DNA from: Cheilinus undulatus
Taxonomy: Eukaryota > Chordata > Actinopteri > Labriformes > Labridae
Direction: 5' to 3'
Length of the DNA stretch: 64,000 nucleotides
Assembly (NCBI RefSeq): GCF_018320785.1
Contig: NC_054869.1
Span: 31,102,289-31,166,288, forward strand
Shown: piece after piece, positions 1 through 13,414 of the stretch
Layout: every line of letters begins with the position of its first letter
Position numbering within the stretch: the first letter of the stretch is position 1
Notes under the pieces: generated by a model
The model's input: only the letters and a program-made list of their open reading frames with translations
The model's database searches: none
Told to the model about the DNA's origin: nothing
Translations under genes and position numbers: made by a program

Positions 1-2239
1 CAAATGTGGCATGTTCTGTGTTAGTCAATTGTTACTACTGTTGCATGTGAGAATACTTTTGATCAATTGATGGACTGTAGTGAGTCCATCTCTAATCTTT
101 AGGGTCAGATAAGTACCCCTAATACCACGACAGAAAGGGCCAAAACAGTATGACAATATAAATCACTTCTTTTGGTGCCTTCCCCAACCTTTACTGAGAA
201 AAAACAAAAATAATTGCATACTATGCCAAACCAAACTGAACCAGACTGTTCAAACACAGCTTAAGTTCTTCATAAATGGTCCTCCCTGTATCCTTTCTAA
301 AAATAGGGTGTGATCAAGTTTAATTTCCACACACTTTTAATATGTGTGGTCCTTCAACCTGTAGGAGCCAATATTTACTCTGATATATCATAATTTCTAC
401 ACGGTGTCTAGTCATAAAAGTTTTGATAAAAACTACACAATCAGCTCACCTTTGCTAAGGAAAGAAAAGGGAAAACTGAGCTGTGACTGATGTGCAAGGA
501 GAAAGACTCAGTGTAATGGGAAGAAATGCAGAGATGGGGAGGAGTATGGCACCCTGAGTCTTGGTGACAGGCTGGGCCAGCTCAGAGGATGGAATGTTCC
601 GAGGAAATATGCTGCCTATTCATGGAGGAGAGGAAATAAAGCTCTCTCTCTCTCTTTCTGTCCCTCACTTTGCACCTCCCCTCTCAGTCCTCACTCCTTC
701 ACCCTGACTGTATTTTCACCCCTCCATCTCTTTACCTCATTCTCTGCAACCCCCCCATCCCGTATGGCAAGTATAATTTTCCTCTGGCTGTTCTCAGTTT
801 AAAGTAATTCATGTTTTCCTTTAGCTTTCACAGCATGGGGCTGTTGCACCACTCAGACTGGTAGCAGCTGAATGAAGTCCTGCCTACCATCTGGGCAGTG
901 AAACAAAAAGATACTGCAAAGAAATGACTCTCTTTTTAATTGGTTTCTAAAACTTAACCAACAATACTGACATTTAAAGAACCAATCAAACTGATAGATC
1001 TGTTTGCAACTAAATCAGTTTTGAAAGAATGTAATGGCAGAATTATAGAACTCATCTACATGCATTTACGTTTATGTAAACAGCTCCCAACAGTGAAATA
1101 TGATATTTAGTAGATAGATCAGATACTTAACAACTACTCTTGAGGCAGGTGTCAGACTGAATATGACTGAAGCTTGCACACATGCACTTCACTGAACATG
1201 GACAAACGGATAGAGCAGCCAGCTCATCCATTTTTGTAAGGGGGGTTTACAGGGTGAAGCTCACATGAGGTCTGGCTGGGGTTAATCCTGAGATCAGTCC
1301 AACACTAACACACATACAGACACACACATGCTTGAAGTCAGTAAGCAGTAGCTAATAACAAGGAGCCTTATTACAAGAGTTGTTGCACTGTGTTTGAGTC
1401 TTAGAACGTCCAATGTTGACATCCTTATCACCATGTAAATATCACACTGATGCATCGATGAACCTTTAAATCTACAATTTATGTCTTAAGCCTGGCTTTC
1501 TTTGAACATTTCTGTCACATTAGGGGGCTAAAATGAGCTTTGTGATCAGCTCCTGTGCTGCAGTAATGCTAGCAGCTCTGTGAGGCTACATTGCTCCTGC
1601 TATGACATGAACAGGTAGAAGCATAATCTGATAAAAGGACCACAAATGCCCTTGTTCTGATATTCAGCCATCAATTCTCTATACCCCTTAGCACGTTTGT
1701 GGTCATGGGGGCGGTAGCCAATCTCAGTTATAGGGTGAGAGGTGAGGCACACCTGGTCGCCAGTTAATCACAGGGCAGGATTCAAACCAGGAAGCTTCTT
1801 GCCATGAGGCAACAGTACTAATCAACGAGACCCCATGCAGCCCCTTGTTAAGTACACATTGTGATAAAGCTTTTTTACATGTGTCGATTTATGTGAATTG
1901 ATTAACAATCATTTTGAAGCGTTTAAAAAAAAATTAAACCTATTCAAAACTGGCATTTTGCAACTGAGGCAAATATCATATTTGCGTAAAAAACAGAATT
2001 CAACCACAAAAAACTGTATTTATTCAAGTTTCTCAACAAAAAAATATCTTCAAGTTAATGATATTTTATCTAACTTTGCTACTAAATAGTCATCACTGAC
2101 CCACCTCTAATACATCATAATGTCAGGGTATGTCTGTTGATTACAGCAGCTATGACTAGCACTTATCCTTTAGGTTTAAACAATGATTTCAACATTGAAT
2201 AACCAATGCTGTTGACCAATATTACTGATTTTATGAAAA
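1..2239. other. Non-genic stretch, no gene recognised
   Basis: I see no coding exon, RNA gene or clear promoter here on either strand. The stretch holds a short (CT)n tract at 642-655 and a degenerate interspersed repeat at about 1660-1850. It is otherwise AT-rich unique-looking DNA. It could be intron or distal flank of the minus-strand gene whose first exon appears to lie near 11.2-11.6 kb. Confidence 0.5.
1660..1850. repeat. Degenerate fish interspersed repeat
   Basis: The segment contains phrases common in teleost repeat tails, such as CAGTTATAGGGTGAGAGG, GGTCGCCAGT and GAGGCAACAGTACTAA, ending in GCAGCCCC. These recall a widespread fish SINE/LINE-tail repeat. The family is from memory and not assigned; several substitutions suggest an old copy. 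Confidence 0.45.
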
Positions 2240-2970
2240 CAAATTTAAAAATGATAAATGGAGATACAAGGTTTTGGCCTGGCAGCAGCAAAATGAGACT
2301 AACTGCAAAGTTTGAGGTACCTTTTTTCAAATTTTGCATTTCATTTTGAAATAGAGGTCCCAGAGTCTGGAGGAAGCTCAGAATACAAGGTGCTTGAAGT
2401 CCAGTGCTTTCAGTTTCCACAGTCAGTGATGATTTGTGATGCCATATCATTTGCTGCTGTTGGTCCACTGTGCTTTATCGAATCCAGAGTCAACACTGTC
2501 AGCTATCTACAAAGAGATTTTAGAGTACTTCATGTTGATTTCCTTTTCCAGCAGGACTTTGCATCTGCCCACACTGAAGCCAAAACTACCAGAAACTGTT
2601 TTGCTGACTCTGTTATTACTGGGCTAAATAGGCCAGCCAACTGGTTTGACCTGAACTCTATAGTGAATCTCTGTGGCTGAAGGCTGGCAAAGCAACCTGG
2701 GTTTTATAACACCCTAGCAGTGCCACAGAGTGATTGGCTCCATGCCATGTGGCATAATAATTTTCCACAAGATTGAGATTTTTGTATTATAATTCCTTTT
2801 TTTTTTGGTGTTTTGTGATATTCTAATATTTTGAGAAAGTGGATTTTTTAAAATTTTATTTCTGTGTGCTGTAAAAAAATTCTTGAAATATTTCACTTTG
2901 TTTGAGATGTATCTAGAATGTTGAAGTTTAACTTTCAAATTCAATGACAGCAAAAAAAACATCATGATGT
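2240..2970 (+). mobile_element. Tc1-like DNA transposon fossil, transposase C-terminal half plus right terminal repeat
   Basis: The frame at 2312-2680 reads as a decayed Tc1-like transposase: a VPESGGSSEYKVLEVQC stretch, FQFPQSVMI, then FLFQQDFASAHT (position of the second catalytic Asp) and NRPANWFDLNSIVNL, which corresponds to the family's SPDLNPIENLW motif. From about 2755 the DNA resembles the long terminal repeat of the element at 20834-21970 (TGATATTCTAATATTTTGAG, then GAAATATTTCACTTTGT and TCTAGAAT). The left part is missing or unrecognisable. The copy is not functional. Confidence 0.75.
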
Positions 2971-5441
2971 TCTAGTTTGTTTTTAGATTCTCCTGTATTT
3001 CAATCAAAATTGGCCAATTGATCAGTTGCTGCTTAATTAGGATCTCACTAATGGTAATATATAAGAGTTCCAAAATACTCTGTCAATCAGACTCTCCATA
3101 AATCATCTCTTTCTGGTTTCTACATTGAGTTTATTCAAAAGATGACCCATAACATGCAAAATGTCTCTCCAATATTAAAGTCTGTGTAAAGAAAAATCAG
3201 AAATCCTTCCCTCAAAGTTTTGCAAGTTAGCAATACCAAGCAAAGTGCCTCTTTCCTGTCTGAAATTTTTTGGGGAAGAAGCCCATTTATGTGTATTTTC
3301 AATATATGAGGTTAGTATTCTCAGGTTCTGACTCAGATTTTTGGTCTTATGTCTCAACATGTTGGACCGGGCAGGTCCAGCAGAGCAGCCAGATGAACCC
3401 TCCATTGTCAGGGCGTAGCATTTCTGACAGCTGAGAGGCAAAACTTCCTGCCAGCAGGCGTGGTCTCAGCAAATTTAAAAGACACACAATCAGCATCTCA
3501 GAGGGGAGATCACTGCGTCATTTGTCATGATTGTGAAACTTAATTTTACACGCTTGGCTATTTTTTCCATCTCTGAATTTGACCCATAATGAAATATTCT
3601 TCTGTTGTATAACAAGCTTATTCTGTTTTCAAGCTTTATAAAAACTGTAACATGCAAACAGCTGCCAGTGCGATTTTTCTTAAATACCACCAGCATACCC
3701 TCTAGATAACATTTTCAGTTGTTTTACTTGAAGTAATCCAATTTTACACAATGATTTGGACAGTTGTGGAAACATTATCAACAAAAGCATTATTATCCAC
3801 CTTAAGGAGGTTGATCACACTGTGAGTAACCTCGTTTGCCTGCAATTGGGCACTCGCCATAATCAATACACTGAGGAAAAGTATCCCCTTGTTTCATTTG
3901 GCCACAGATGTACTTTGCAGTTAGTCTGATGAGATGCCCAGGACTGGCCAGGCAAACACAAAACTATTTTTACCCACAGCACACAAATGCACCACAACCA
4001 CAAGTGTACAAATAAAGGAACAGATATGCCCCCAAGATAAACAAAAAGCTCTATGGCTTTACTTCTTTTTTAGAGCTTTGTGTGATAAGCACTCACTTCC
4101 ATTTGGTTTATTAACTCTGAAAACAAACTAACAAAAACACACACACAAATACACACAGATCCATGCCCCTTGCAGGCATTTTCGTGCACCACAGCTTTAA
4201 AACTCTTGGGGAAGGCAGGGGACGTACTAATGCTTTCAGGCCTGCAGCAAACACATAATTGTGTGCTCTTTTAATACCGCAATAAACATGGTTGTGCAAC
4301 TGGCAGTTTAAATAGGTTCCAATATGTTTCAGCTCAGATATAACTTTGCAGACATCTATGCAAGAAAAACAGTATCACAATCAAAACATGCAAGTCCAGG
4401 GCTTTCAAAAGTGACAGATGATGTATGCAAAAGCCCCGGCCTACAGCCTCTACGAGATGGAGAGATGTGAATAAAAGCAGCCGTAGAGGGATGGGAGGGA
4501 AGCTTTGATGCGACTGGAGGGTAAGGAGACAAATGACATCTTACTGGAGAGTAATGAACAGAGCCAAAGAGACAAGGTCGAAAGGGAGAGGGGCAGAGAG
4601 CGAACAGGTCTTAGCTTGATAAGCTCTGTGCTGACCTGACCTATATAATGAAGTGAGATACATCTGCCTTCCAACATCGTCTCTCTGATTCTGAAGCTGG
4701 TATGGAAGCCATTTCAGCACACTCAATGCATACACAGAATTATATAAGGTATGTTAGGAGTTGTTAAAACATACATTAGGAGCAAGTATGAAGTTAAACC
4801 CTCTTATAAGGCTCCAAGCACTGTGTTTAATTATGCTTATTGCATCTGTTTTACACCCTGGCTTTTTTTTTCACTTAAACTCAAGACTATTATTACTGTT
4901 TGGATGTTTAAACCTCATTAACCCCTTTTACCAGAATAAATTAAAACAAAATATAAAAATGTAGCTATCAAATATGAATGCAGCAAACTCCTGCTGTAAA
5001 GGCAACATATCCCATGTTCAGCTCATTCAAAGTTACATTTTCATAAACTATTCGATGGTCACTGCCTCTTTTGAGTTTAATGAGAAATGATCATTTTCCC
5101 TATTAATGATGACAATGATTTGTTCTTTGCAATGCCATCAATGAAAAACAATCACAATCCAATGTGTGAGTGGTTTTTTCCCACAAACAATCCTTAGTTT
5201 ACAGATTTTCTGTTTAAGGTCTGTTTAATAAAATCAATACTGATAAATCCTAATGAACTATACAAGATAAAGAAGAGCATCAGTGACAAGCTCAGCAATT
5301 TTTTATAGTTATTACTGATGCCTGAAACCACTGCTGCAGGGTGTCAGACTAAGTGAAGAACAGCATGGTGCCTTTCTCTGCATTTTCCATGGTTTGGATT
5401 GTTACTTATAATAGAATTAACTGTTAAAAAGGCAGTCAAAA
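2971..5441. other. Non-genic stretch, nothing recognised
   Basis: No exon-like open frame with a recognisable domain, no RNA gene and no clear repeat was found. Short open frames on both strands have no recognisable protein features and no paired splice sites that I could support. Confidence 0.45.
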
Positions 5442-5826
5442 TGAGATTCCTCAGGAGGGTGGCCAGGCTCAGCTTTTAGAGACAGGGTGAGAAGTTCGGA
5501 CATCCGGAAGGATCTCGAAGTAGAGCCGCTGCTACTTCAGCTCGAAAGGAGCCAGTTGAGGTGGTTCGGGCATCTGATCAGGATGCCTGCTGGGCGCCTT
5601 CCTGTGGAGGTCTTCCGGGCACGTCCAACTGGGAGGAGACCCTGGGGCAGACCCAGAACTCACTGGAGGGATTATATATCCCATCTGTCCTGGGAGCGCC
5701 TTGGGATCCCTCAGGAGGAACTGGAAAATGTTGCAAGGGAGAAGGATTTCTGGGCTGACTTACTTCGCCTGCTGCTACCGCGACCCGACCCCGGATAAGC
5801 GGAGAAAATGGATGGTAGGATGGATG
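5442..5826 (+). mobile_element. 3' end of a non-LTR retrotransposon (LINE), 5'-truncated
   Basis: A frame of about 100 residues matches the extreme C-terminus of a fish LINE reverse transcriptase: QLRWFGHLIRMP, GRRPWGRPRTHWRDYI, LSWERLGIP and LLPRPDP. It is followed by GGATAAGCGGAGAAAATGGA and short GGATG repeats, the usual 3' tail of these elements. The clade is probably L2- or Rex1-like; I cannot decide between them. The fragment starts abruptly, as expected for a 5'-truncated insertion. The open frame is element sequence, not a host gene. Confidence 0.85.
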
Positions 5827-8800
5827 TTTAAAAAGGCAGGATAACGCACTGGTGGCCTTGTAGGTATATTTATAAGGCCTGTCAACCAGGGTTTGAAATT
5901 AACTTTGCCACTTCTGCTGGTGGATTTGCAAATCTACCAGCGACTGACACTTTTAGCCAGCTCCTTTATTTTAACAAGCAGCATAATGTGATGAGGAATA
6001 GTATAAAAATCAAGAATAACAATATTGGAATGACAGGCTGTTTAATAAAGGGAAGTATTCCAGTTATTCAAGAAAATACTGGCAACTGAGAGGCAGGATA
6101 ATCCGTTTGTTGTTATAAGCTTATATTAGAAGAGTTATCACAATCATTAAGGTTGTGCTGGAAAGTGTGAGTGTTGTTGCTCATTTTAAACCATGGGTTT
6201 GACCAGTTTGTCATGTACCTGATTATGCAAATATTTGCTGTGTGACATACGGGGGAAACTGGAAATTCATGCAACAATTTTCCTGTATTATTAGTGTAAG
6301 ACTTGGAATTGTTAAATATTTTGTGTAAGATTTCTGCAATCTCATGCCAGGGTTAAGGTTTTGTTAAATTATCATGGACTTAAGATATTGGTTTAAAGAC
6401 CTAAAGCAGGCAGACCAGCTGCAGCACTACTCATATAGTCAAATCATCAATCATGAGTCAAATCATCCAAAGTGGATGTGGCTGCAGTCCTCTATGGTTG
6501 GGTGTTTTGGGTTCATCTGTTGCAGACCTCTACAACGGGGTGACCTTGACGCAGGAAGTCATGATACTTTTATTGACCTGCCCCAGTGGCCAGAAAGTTC
6601 AGCAAATTTTCAAGACACTGCTGAAAAATACCCACATTTGGCTGGTGGTGGGTGCTATTTTCCCATCCAGGTGTGTACAGAGGCCGATGTCCTTGAAGTG
6701 AGCGGTCAATCTGGCCTCGCATGTCATTCTGTACTCTCTACCCAGTTTTCAGCTCTGTCCACTCTCCTTTCCAAGCTCAAAACTCAAAAACTCATTTTTG
6801 CAGAAACCCTCAGTTCAACATGAAAAGGGTAACTCTTGTGCACAGGTCTCACAAAAATCAGCATAGAGCAATAGTTTCTCACTGGAGCTTTACAGTAATA
6901 TTAAATGGTGAATTGTAAAAGCTCATTTTAGAAGTGTTCCAGGTCTGAAAATGAGTTTTATTCACTGTTCAATCTGCCAATCATTTTTCACATAAGAATT
7001 AGTCATTCAAAGTTCTAATGTTAAAAATCAGTGATGAATCATGAAAAACGTCATAAAACCTGTCATCAAATAGCTTGCCATATATTCAAACACTTACATC
7101 TAAAAGCATGGCAAAGAACAACTATAAATATATAAAAAAGGGAATTATGTGTATGTATCTGCACATACAAGACACTGGAAGTAGAAATTTAAAAAACTGC
7201 ATCCATCAAATCAATTCTAGAAGTAGTTTTGAATTATTTCCTGCTGATAAACAGAGTGACTACCTGACATATCATTTCAAATACTGTAAGCCTATTACAT
7301 TTCTGCTTTAATATGGATTAAATGTAAGTCCACAAGTAAGCACAAAGAGAGCCAGGGCTAAAACTCTCACACCATACAGAACTGGATATCACAGCGCTTT
7401 GCCTCTCAGGGTGTAATGTCAAACCATGTTGATTTATTCAGCAGGTGGTACTGTCGCCTTGCCATCTTCTCACTCTGTTGACTTGTTAGCTGTGTTTAAG
7501 AAGGGTCAGGAGAGAAATTCAAGACTGTTTCTCAAAATGTGGGATTCTGGTTTCCTATTTATAAAACATGAGTATGACTAAAGAAATTAGAGAAGGGAGT
7601 GCAATCTTTTCAAAAGATTTTTCAATCTGCATAAAGTAGTTTATAGCAGCATGTAGGCTAACCATTAGGTTTTTACCAGTTCTGCGGTTTGTCTAAATGC
7701 AGTGATTCTCACAGGAATAGATTTGCTGAAACGCCAGTTTATTCTCTGTCCTCATAAGTACCCTTCTTTGGCAAGGTCAATCAGAGGCAGCACTGCTGTG
7801 TTGGCTTTTAAGCACCACCCCTGTCTATATGCTCACTTACTCTATTCTGTCCACTACTGGCATTATCTCCAGGTGGTGCTAGAGTGGCTGTTATTGACAA
7901 ATTGACACTGTAGGTTAGTAAGAGGACTTACTAGTCCCTCTTATTGACAAGACTGTTAAGTGGACTAACTGACCTTTGAAGGTAAGCCTGACACTTAGTT
8001 TAGTTAGTGTGTGTGTCTAATGAGAGGGTTTCGGGGTTAGAAGTGTTTCAGTCAAAGCTGCAAAAGGTTTATTTTAGAAATAGGCTGGTAAGTAGGAAGA
8101 TGTTTCAAGGATTTAAACCATGCAGCCAAGCACTTTAAAATGCACAATCTTAAATGTCTCTGTCTGTAATGATATTTATGTCTTATTACAGTAAGAATAA
8201 AGCCAATACATGCACAGTTTATGTACCCTCTGACCTGTCCTCTTGTTAGTTCGATCACCTCAGCAAGCATGCAGTATTGATGATGTGACTTGATCAAGTA
8301 ACTTAATAATAACTTAACAATCACTGTAACTCAAATACTGAGGCTCTTTGCAGTAAAATGCCTCAACTTATGTGCATATTTGCACTAACTAATCTATTTA
8401 CCTATTTACTAATTTGATCTATTTACCATGCTCAAATGCTTTAAGTAATCAACCCATTCACTGTGCCTCAAAAACTGTAAGGCCCTCTTAGGTAAAGTCC
8501 TCACCTGCATATTGGCACTAATCAAGTATCTAAAATTATCTTATCTAAGTCATGTAAATCTGCTCATATCCTTACATATTTTATACCTTTGATCATGTCT
8601 AGTCAGCATTCTTGAACCCTTTGCACAACTTACGACCATAAAATCAATGCATAAATATTTCTATATACCTTACAAGAGCTTCTACATAGCTAAAGTTTAA
8701 TTTTCCTGTTTTTTTCAGTTTGTTCTTCTTTTGTATTTGATTTTAAATTCCTGTAAACTGAAAGCAAAGCTAACCGGAGTCAAATTCATTGTTGAGCATA

Positions 8801-10868
8801 CTTAACCAATAAAGCTGATTCTGATTGTAATCAAAACATCAAACAAAATGTTTGCACATTGCATACTTTCCTTGTATTGTGCAGACCCAAAGCTAATAGG
8901 ACTTGTTTAATTTTTTCCCCATTAAGATGATCTCTTGTGTTTACCCTTCAGTCTACCAGCTGGTGCCACGTTGTGATGATAACGTGAGGCTATATGAGAC
9001 TAAATGTATTCCCAGTGACAAACACACTCTTACAAATCTACATTTGACAGGAGCCTACCTTCTATTACTCTTAAATCTCACCCATAATGGCTAAATAGCT
9101 CTTCATTTAAGAGAAGTAATTGAGCCATAACAAGAATGCAAGCACAATTCATGCAAACACACACACATATACACACTGAAGATCAATATGGCCTCAGAGC
9201 AGTGTTGAGTGCTGGATCTAACCCACATAATCATGTGTAATCTCTGACATCAAATCCTGCAGAGACACACTGGAGGGCTGACAACAAGCCTTCATCAGCT
9301 CAAAGCATTTAATAGCCACCCCCACTTTCCACGCACACAAAGCATCGGCAGGTTCAGGCACTAGAAAGGAGAATTGCAACCATGAGCCATAACCACTCAG
9401 TCATATAACCATAAACAGGCACAGAAGACAAAGAATTGGATACACAGAGGACAGCAGCATGAGCCTTAACCTTTAGTCTTAATATCACTGAATGTCAGTT
9501 GAACTACACATGCATGAAGCTGTCCACTGTCTGTGAACTGAGGGTAAGAAGAGCTACTAGCAGGCTAATGTTTGTCAGTGGCTGTAACTTTGTTAGTCTG
9601 GGTCTAATCTAGTCAGGCCCTTACAGCATTAGAAGTCTCGAGTTAGTGTTAAGTCCACCATCATGCACTCTACTTCTGAATACCCTAATAAGTTACTGAT
9701 GGCTTCATATCTTATATTAAAAGCAACCCGCCACCCATGACCACACTCTTGCTTAACTTGTAAGGTGAGCAAGTAAGAAGTGAAGCATGCATGTCCCTGA
9801 GGTTGACAGATATTTAAACGCATTGAAGTAAGCCAAAAAAAAAAAAAAATGGTCAAAAGGGATTCCTGATGTTATGTTTTTTTGTACATGAAAAATATCC
9901 AACACTCATCTCTGCTGGGATTTCATCCCTCCCTCCCTTTCTTTTCTTCTGTTAAGAGAGGATTCTCTAAGTTTCCTTGTCTCTATTGAGATGATTTTAA
10001 ATATCTTCTCTTTTATAATCCCAGTGTAATTTAGTGCACTCTAGAACTTAAGTCAAAGACTGATTTTGCATTGGGGCAAGCCCAGACCAAGGACCCAGGC
10101 CAACATGAACCTCGCCTTCAGGGTTGGTTACTGCAAAGATCTGCATGACGTCACACTCAGCTGAGGACAAAGCCCACTGGTTTCTCCCAGACAGAGAGGT
10201 GGGGGGTGGCTGTCAGAGCAGCGCAAGGACAAGTAAGAGAGGGTGAAAAATGTGGACTTGCAGATGGATTTTGCAGCAGCAGTGTGGGTAGATGTGTGCG
10301 CAGAAATATACATACATGTGAGACAGCTGGTGAAATCCTATATGCACGTGTGCTGTATGGGTGATGTAGAGTGAATGCGACTGCATACACGTGTGCCTAA
10401 TGTGTATGTCAATGCCATTATGCTCTGCTTGGCAGGACAATGGGAGGCATTGCAATGCAGCTGCATATATAACACTGTAATAGCTGACCATACTTACACT
10501 CCATAGATTTTCTACTTTCTGTGTCTTCACCAATGCTTTCTCTACTGCATGATTTAATGCAACTCCCATGTGAAATCCAATGGAACAATGCACCCACTTC
10601 ACCCAATCCTATCCTGTCTCTCCTGTAAGCTTTATAGTGATCATCATCATTCCTCCTCATTCCTGAGCTCTAGCTATAATCTCAGATGTATGCTAGTCTA
10701 GAGCTGAAGAGCCTTCCTTTCTGCACATCCCATATGTGCACAATGCCAGGAGTGGCTGAGTGATGACAAATACAGACGCACAAATTTTCATGAGCATATA
10801 AATACGCCTATGCCTTTAATTAATAAAGAGGAATCTCTAGCATGTAGTCCCCCCTCTCTTTCTCTCTA
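5827..10868. other. Non-genic stretch with scattered repeats
   Basis: No host gene was recognised. An open frame at 6374-6823 (149 codons) has no recognisable domain, and overlapping frames are of similar quality, so it is not called a gene. A probable retroelement 3' tail lies at 8380-8827, a poly-A tract at about 9836-9850, and a perfect palindromic TGACGTCA (CRE-like) near 10145-10152. These could be intronic or regulatory for the minus-strand transcription unit starting near 11.57 kb. Confidence 0.45.
8380..8827 (+). repeat. Probable retroelement 3' tail
   Basis: The segment is rich in short TTTGCAC and TATTTAC runs and ends in AACCGGAGTCAAATT followed by AATAAAGCTGATTCTGATT. That ending is a familiar 3' terminus of an abundant fish non-LTR repeat. 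No coding remnant is visible. The left boundary is a guess. Confidence 0.4.
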
Positions 10869-10894
10869 TCACACACACACACACACACACACAC
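10869..10894. repeat. (CA)n microsatellite
   Basis: An uninterrupted run of about 12 CA units, preceded by a CT-rich tract (CCCTCTCTTTCTCTCT). Confidence 0.95.
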
Positions 10895-11210
10895 GCATAT
10901 GAGTGTGTTGAGTAGACAAAGCAGGGGAACGCCCCCTACACCCTGCAAGCTACTGTCAGGCAGGTCATCAAATGAATTAGGCTGGATTCCAGTCATTCTT
11001 CATTCAGATTCATGGATTACTTCATTAATAAATTGACTGCTGCGACTCTCTGCAATTTGAGAGTGTAAATATTAAACCCGAATCATCCGGGTATTAATAA
11101 ATAACCAGAACCGTTGGACAGTTTCCATAAACAGCTATCTTTCAAGTGCACACATAGCATAAGATTAAGATGGGGCTAGCTATCTACATTTGTAGAGCCT
11201 ACTCACCTCA

Positions 11211-11573
11211 TATATAAAGAGGGCACTCGAGAGGAAAAATACAGCCTGGCAGCTCGTACTGACGCGTCCTTGTCGTCTGGTAGTTTGGCCTTTTTGTTAT
11301 CTCTCTGCCGTGCTCACTGCTGCGTTGTCGAATTCCAGCTTGCGAAAGAAAATCGTCTTCGAAGCCAGAAACGCCGTTAGTAACGCGTCCTGGACGCCTT
11401 TACGTGGTTTTAATAATAGGCCTTTTTCAGTCTTGTTCTCCCACTCTGTCCTGCCACATAGCTCGCTAGTTGGCAGACTATGTCCCTTCCTTTCTATGCC
11501 TGTCTTTTTTTGTGCTCGCAGCTGTTTTCGTTGTTTCTGCGTTAGCTTGAAATTCTTCCTGTCTCTTTAAAAG
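11211..11573 (-). other. Probable noncoding first exon of an unidentified minus-strand gene
   Basis: Read on the minus strand, about 360 nt downstream of a strong TATA box end in a consensus splice donor, ATGAG|GTGAGTAGG, with the GT complementary to 11209-11210. The stretch is CpG-rich for this window. It holds one short upstream ORF (about ten codons, starting ATGTGGCAG) and no long open frame, so it is most likely a 5' untranslated exon. An ATG lies two bases before the donor, so the start codon could straddle the junction. The product is unknown. Coding exons would lie to the left in this window or beyond it; I could not find them. Confidence 0.4.
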
Positions 11574-11596
11574 ACAACGTTTCCGGGGTTTGCTGG

Positions 11597-11745
11597 CTTT
11601 TATATATGGGAGGCGGGGCTTAACAGCCAGCTGAGCGCCTGTCATTTAAGCGATTGGACAATTCTTTACTATGTAGCCAATCACCATTCGGGGCTTACAC
11701 CTTTCTTTAAAACATGCAGATTTATTCAAAATACAGCTCAGTGAT
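11597..11745 (-). promoter_or_regulatory. Compact CCAAT / GC-box / TATA promoter
   Basis: On the minus strand, in order: GTCCAATCACTG (about 11736-11745), an inverted CCAAT (GATTGGCTACA, about 11676), GTCCAATCG (about 11650), a GC box GCCCCGCCTCCC (about 11608-11620) and CATATATAAAAG (about 11597-11608). The spacing predicts a start near 11573. The order and distances are those of a classical strong RNA polymerase II promoter firing leftward. Confidence 0.55.
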
Positions 11746-13414
11746 TGGACAATGGATTAACTAGAGGCACGCCCAGTACACGTGCTTTTTCTCCCCTCCC
11801 ATTCTTTGGTGCAAAGGATGGCCGTTCTGCCGGAGCTCTGGCTCTCAAAAGATACTTTTCTTTTAAACAAGGTGATGATATGACATGTATCTGAGATAAA
11901 CTCGAGACACTTATGTAGTCGTTCCGCACCGACAAAAGCATTGGCTAAAACTTCTGACTATTCAAACAACTTTTAAATTCGTTCTCAGATTTACAAATGG
12001 CAACCCTCTTTCTTTTCTTCCCTTTGCACTGAATCAGCTTTAGCCATGTTGTCACAGAGCTAAGAATAGATCAGCCACACGTTGTATCCCCATATTGCCT
12101 TGCAGCTGTACTGAGCTCCACGCCCATCTACCCAGAGCACACGGGGGCTGGATTATACAGAGCATTGGAGAGGATGAGGCCTGGACGGATAAAAGAAAGG
12201 CCTAGTGAAAGCTCGGGGTGTGGAATGCAATGATGTTGCATCTATTTACTGCTTTATTGCACAACATTGTAGACAACATCGCCCCAAAATAAGTTATCAG
12301 GTAATGTCATTGTAAGAACCACAACATCCTGCTGAATGACATTTATTTCCCATAATACTTCCATTCAGCAAAGCAGAAGTGGTTCATGATGCATGCCTCT
12401 AAATGTTGTAACCTGATATTTATTATGGTCCATGCCTTTTGACTAAACTTTAATAAATAGCTTATAAAGCTTCTAAATCATAAGCAAATCCCCCAAAACA
12501 AATAAAACTAGCGTCCTACATTTTAAGGAATTTTTAGAAAAAAAAAACAGATTAATGATGAATTTATAGCACTCTTACTCTTATGTGTTGTCTCATTGAA
12601 GGTAGAAATAATTAACAGTCACCCTTTTTTGACATGTTTTTATTGCATATTTAATCACATTTAGCCCCAAAGCGACACATTCTCAGCCATTTCTGAGTAG
12701 GGAAATGAAAGATCATTTTAAGTGTGGTTTCACTGCAAGAGAAGTGATGTTTTTTAACACTGGGAACTCATGTAATCACTACATCTTTGGATCATACGTC
12801 CTCAAACACTGATTCCTGTATTTTTTTTCCGCATCTTGTGTTAGCATCAACAGATGGCCTTTATGTCATCTATTCCCTTTGTACGCTGGGGTGCCTGCTC
12901 CCCCTACTGTTTACTTTCAGAACAGTCCCGTTAACAACAGATCACCAGAGTTCTAGAGAAACCACTAAAACCAGAACCTTGTGAAGAAATAAGGGCAGGT
13001 TATGTCCTTTTGCTGAGCTTTAGATTGATTTTCAGGTTGCAATAAATAAAGTGTGCTCTAGTATGAAAAAAATTTCAGTGTGTAGCGGGCAGTATTGAGT
13101 GAGTGTTCCTTTTTAAAATGGACCCATTATGTTGAAAGAATACCTTTGAGTTTGGTCGTTTATCAACAGCGTCTAAACAATATATCACATGCTTCATAAA
13201 TATCTTTTATGCAAGCTTTGTCAATTAGTAAAAAAAAAAAAAGTCTTATAATGCTTCCCACTTTAATAAAAAAGCATTTACTAACAGGGGGCTTGAGTTG
13301 GTCTGAACATATTAACCAATGACCACTTTCAGGAAGCTTTAAATGAAACTTAATTACCTGTGAACAAATATATACACTCACACACTCATGAATTCTTGCA
13401 CATCACCCTCAGTT
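11746..13414. other. Intergenic, between the leftward promoter and the 3' end of cenatac
   Basis: No open frame with a recognisable domain. The right part should contain the 3' UTR of cenatac. Minus-strand polyadenylation candidates are an ATTAAA at 13262-13267 and an AATAAA at 12639-12644; neither is decisive. A poly-A run sits near 13230. Confidence 0.45.

Noticed and set aside
5487-5798. Open frame of about 100 codons as a host gene
   Set aside because: It is the C-terminus of a LINE reverse transcriptase followed by the LINE 3' tail.
6374-6823. 149-codon open frame
   Set aside because: No recognisable domain, other frames over it are also open, and no splice or promoter context was seen.
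11205-11220. Plus-strand TATA-like ATATATAAAG as a promoter
   Set aside because: The CCAAT and GC boxes lie on the wrong side for rightward transcription; the same bases are better explained as the end of the minus-strand exon at its donor.
11310-11570. 86-codon plus-strand frame near the 11-kb promoter
   Set aside because: It is the complement of the probable minus-strand first exon and starts with a non-ATG codon; no plus-strand promoter is better than the minus-strand one.
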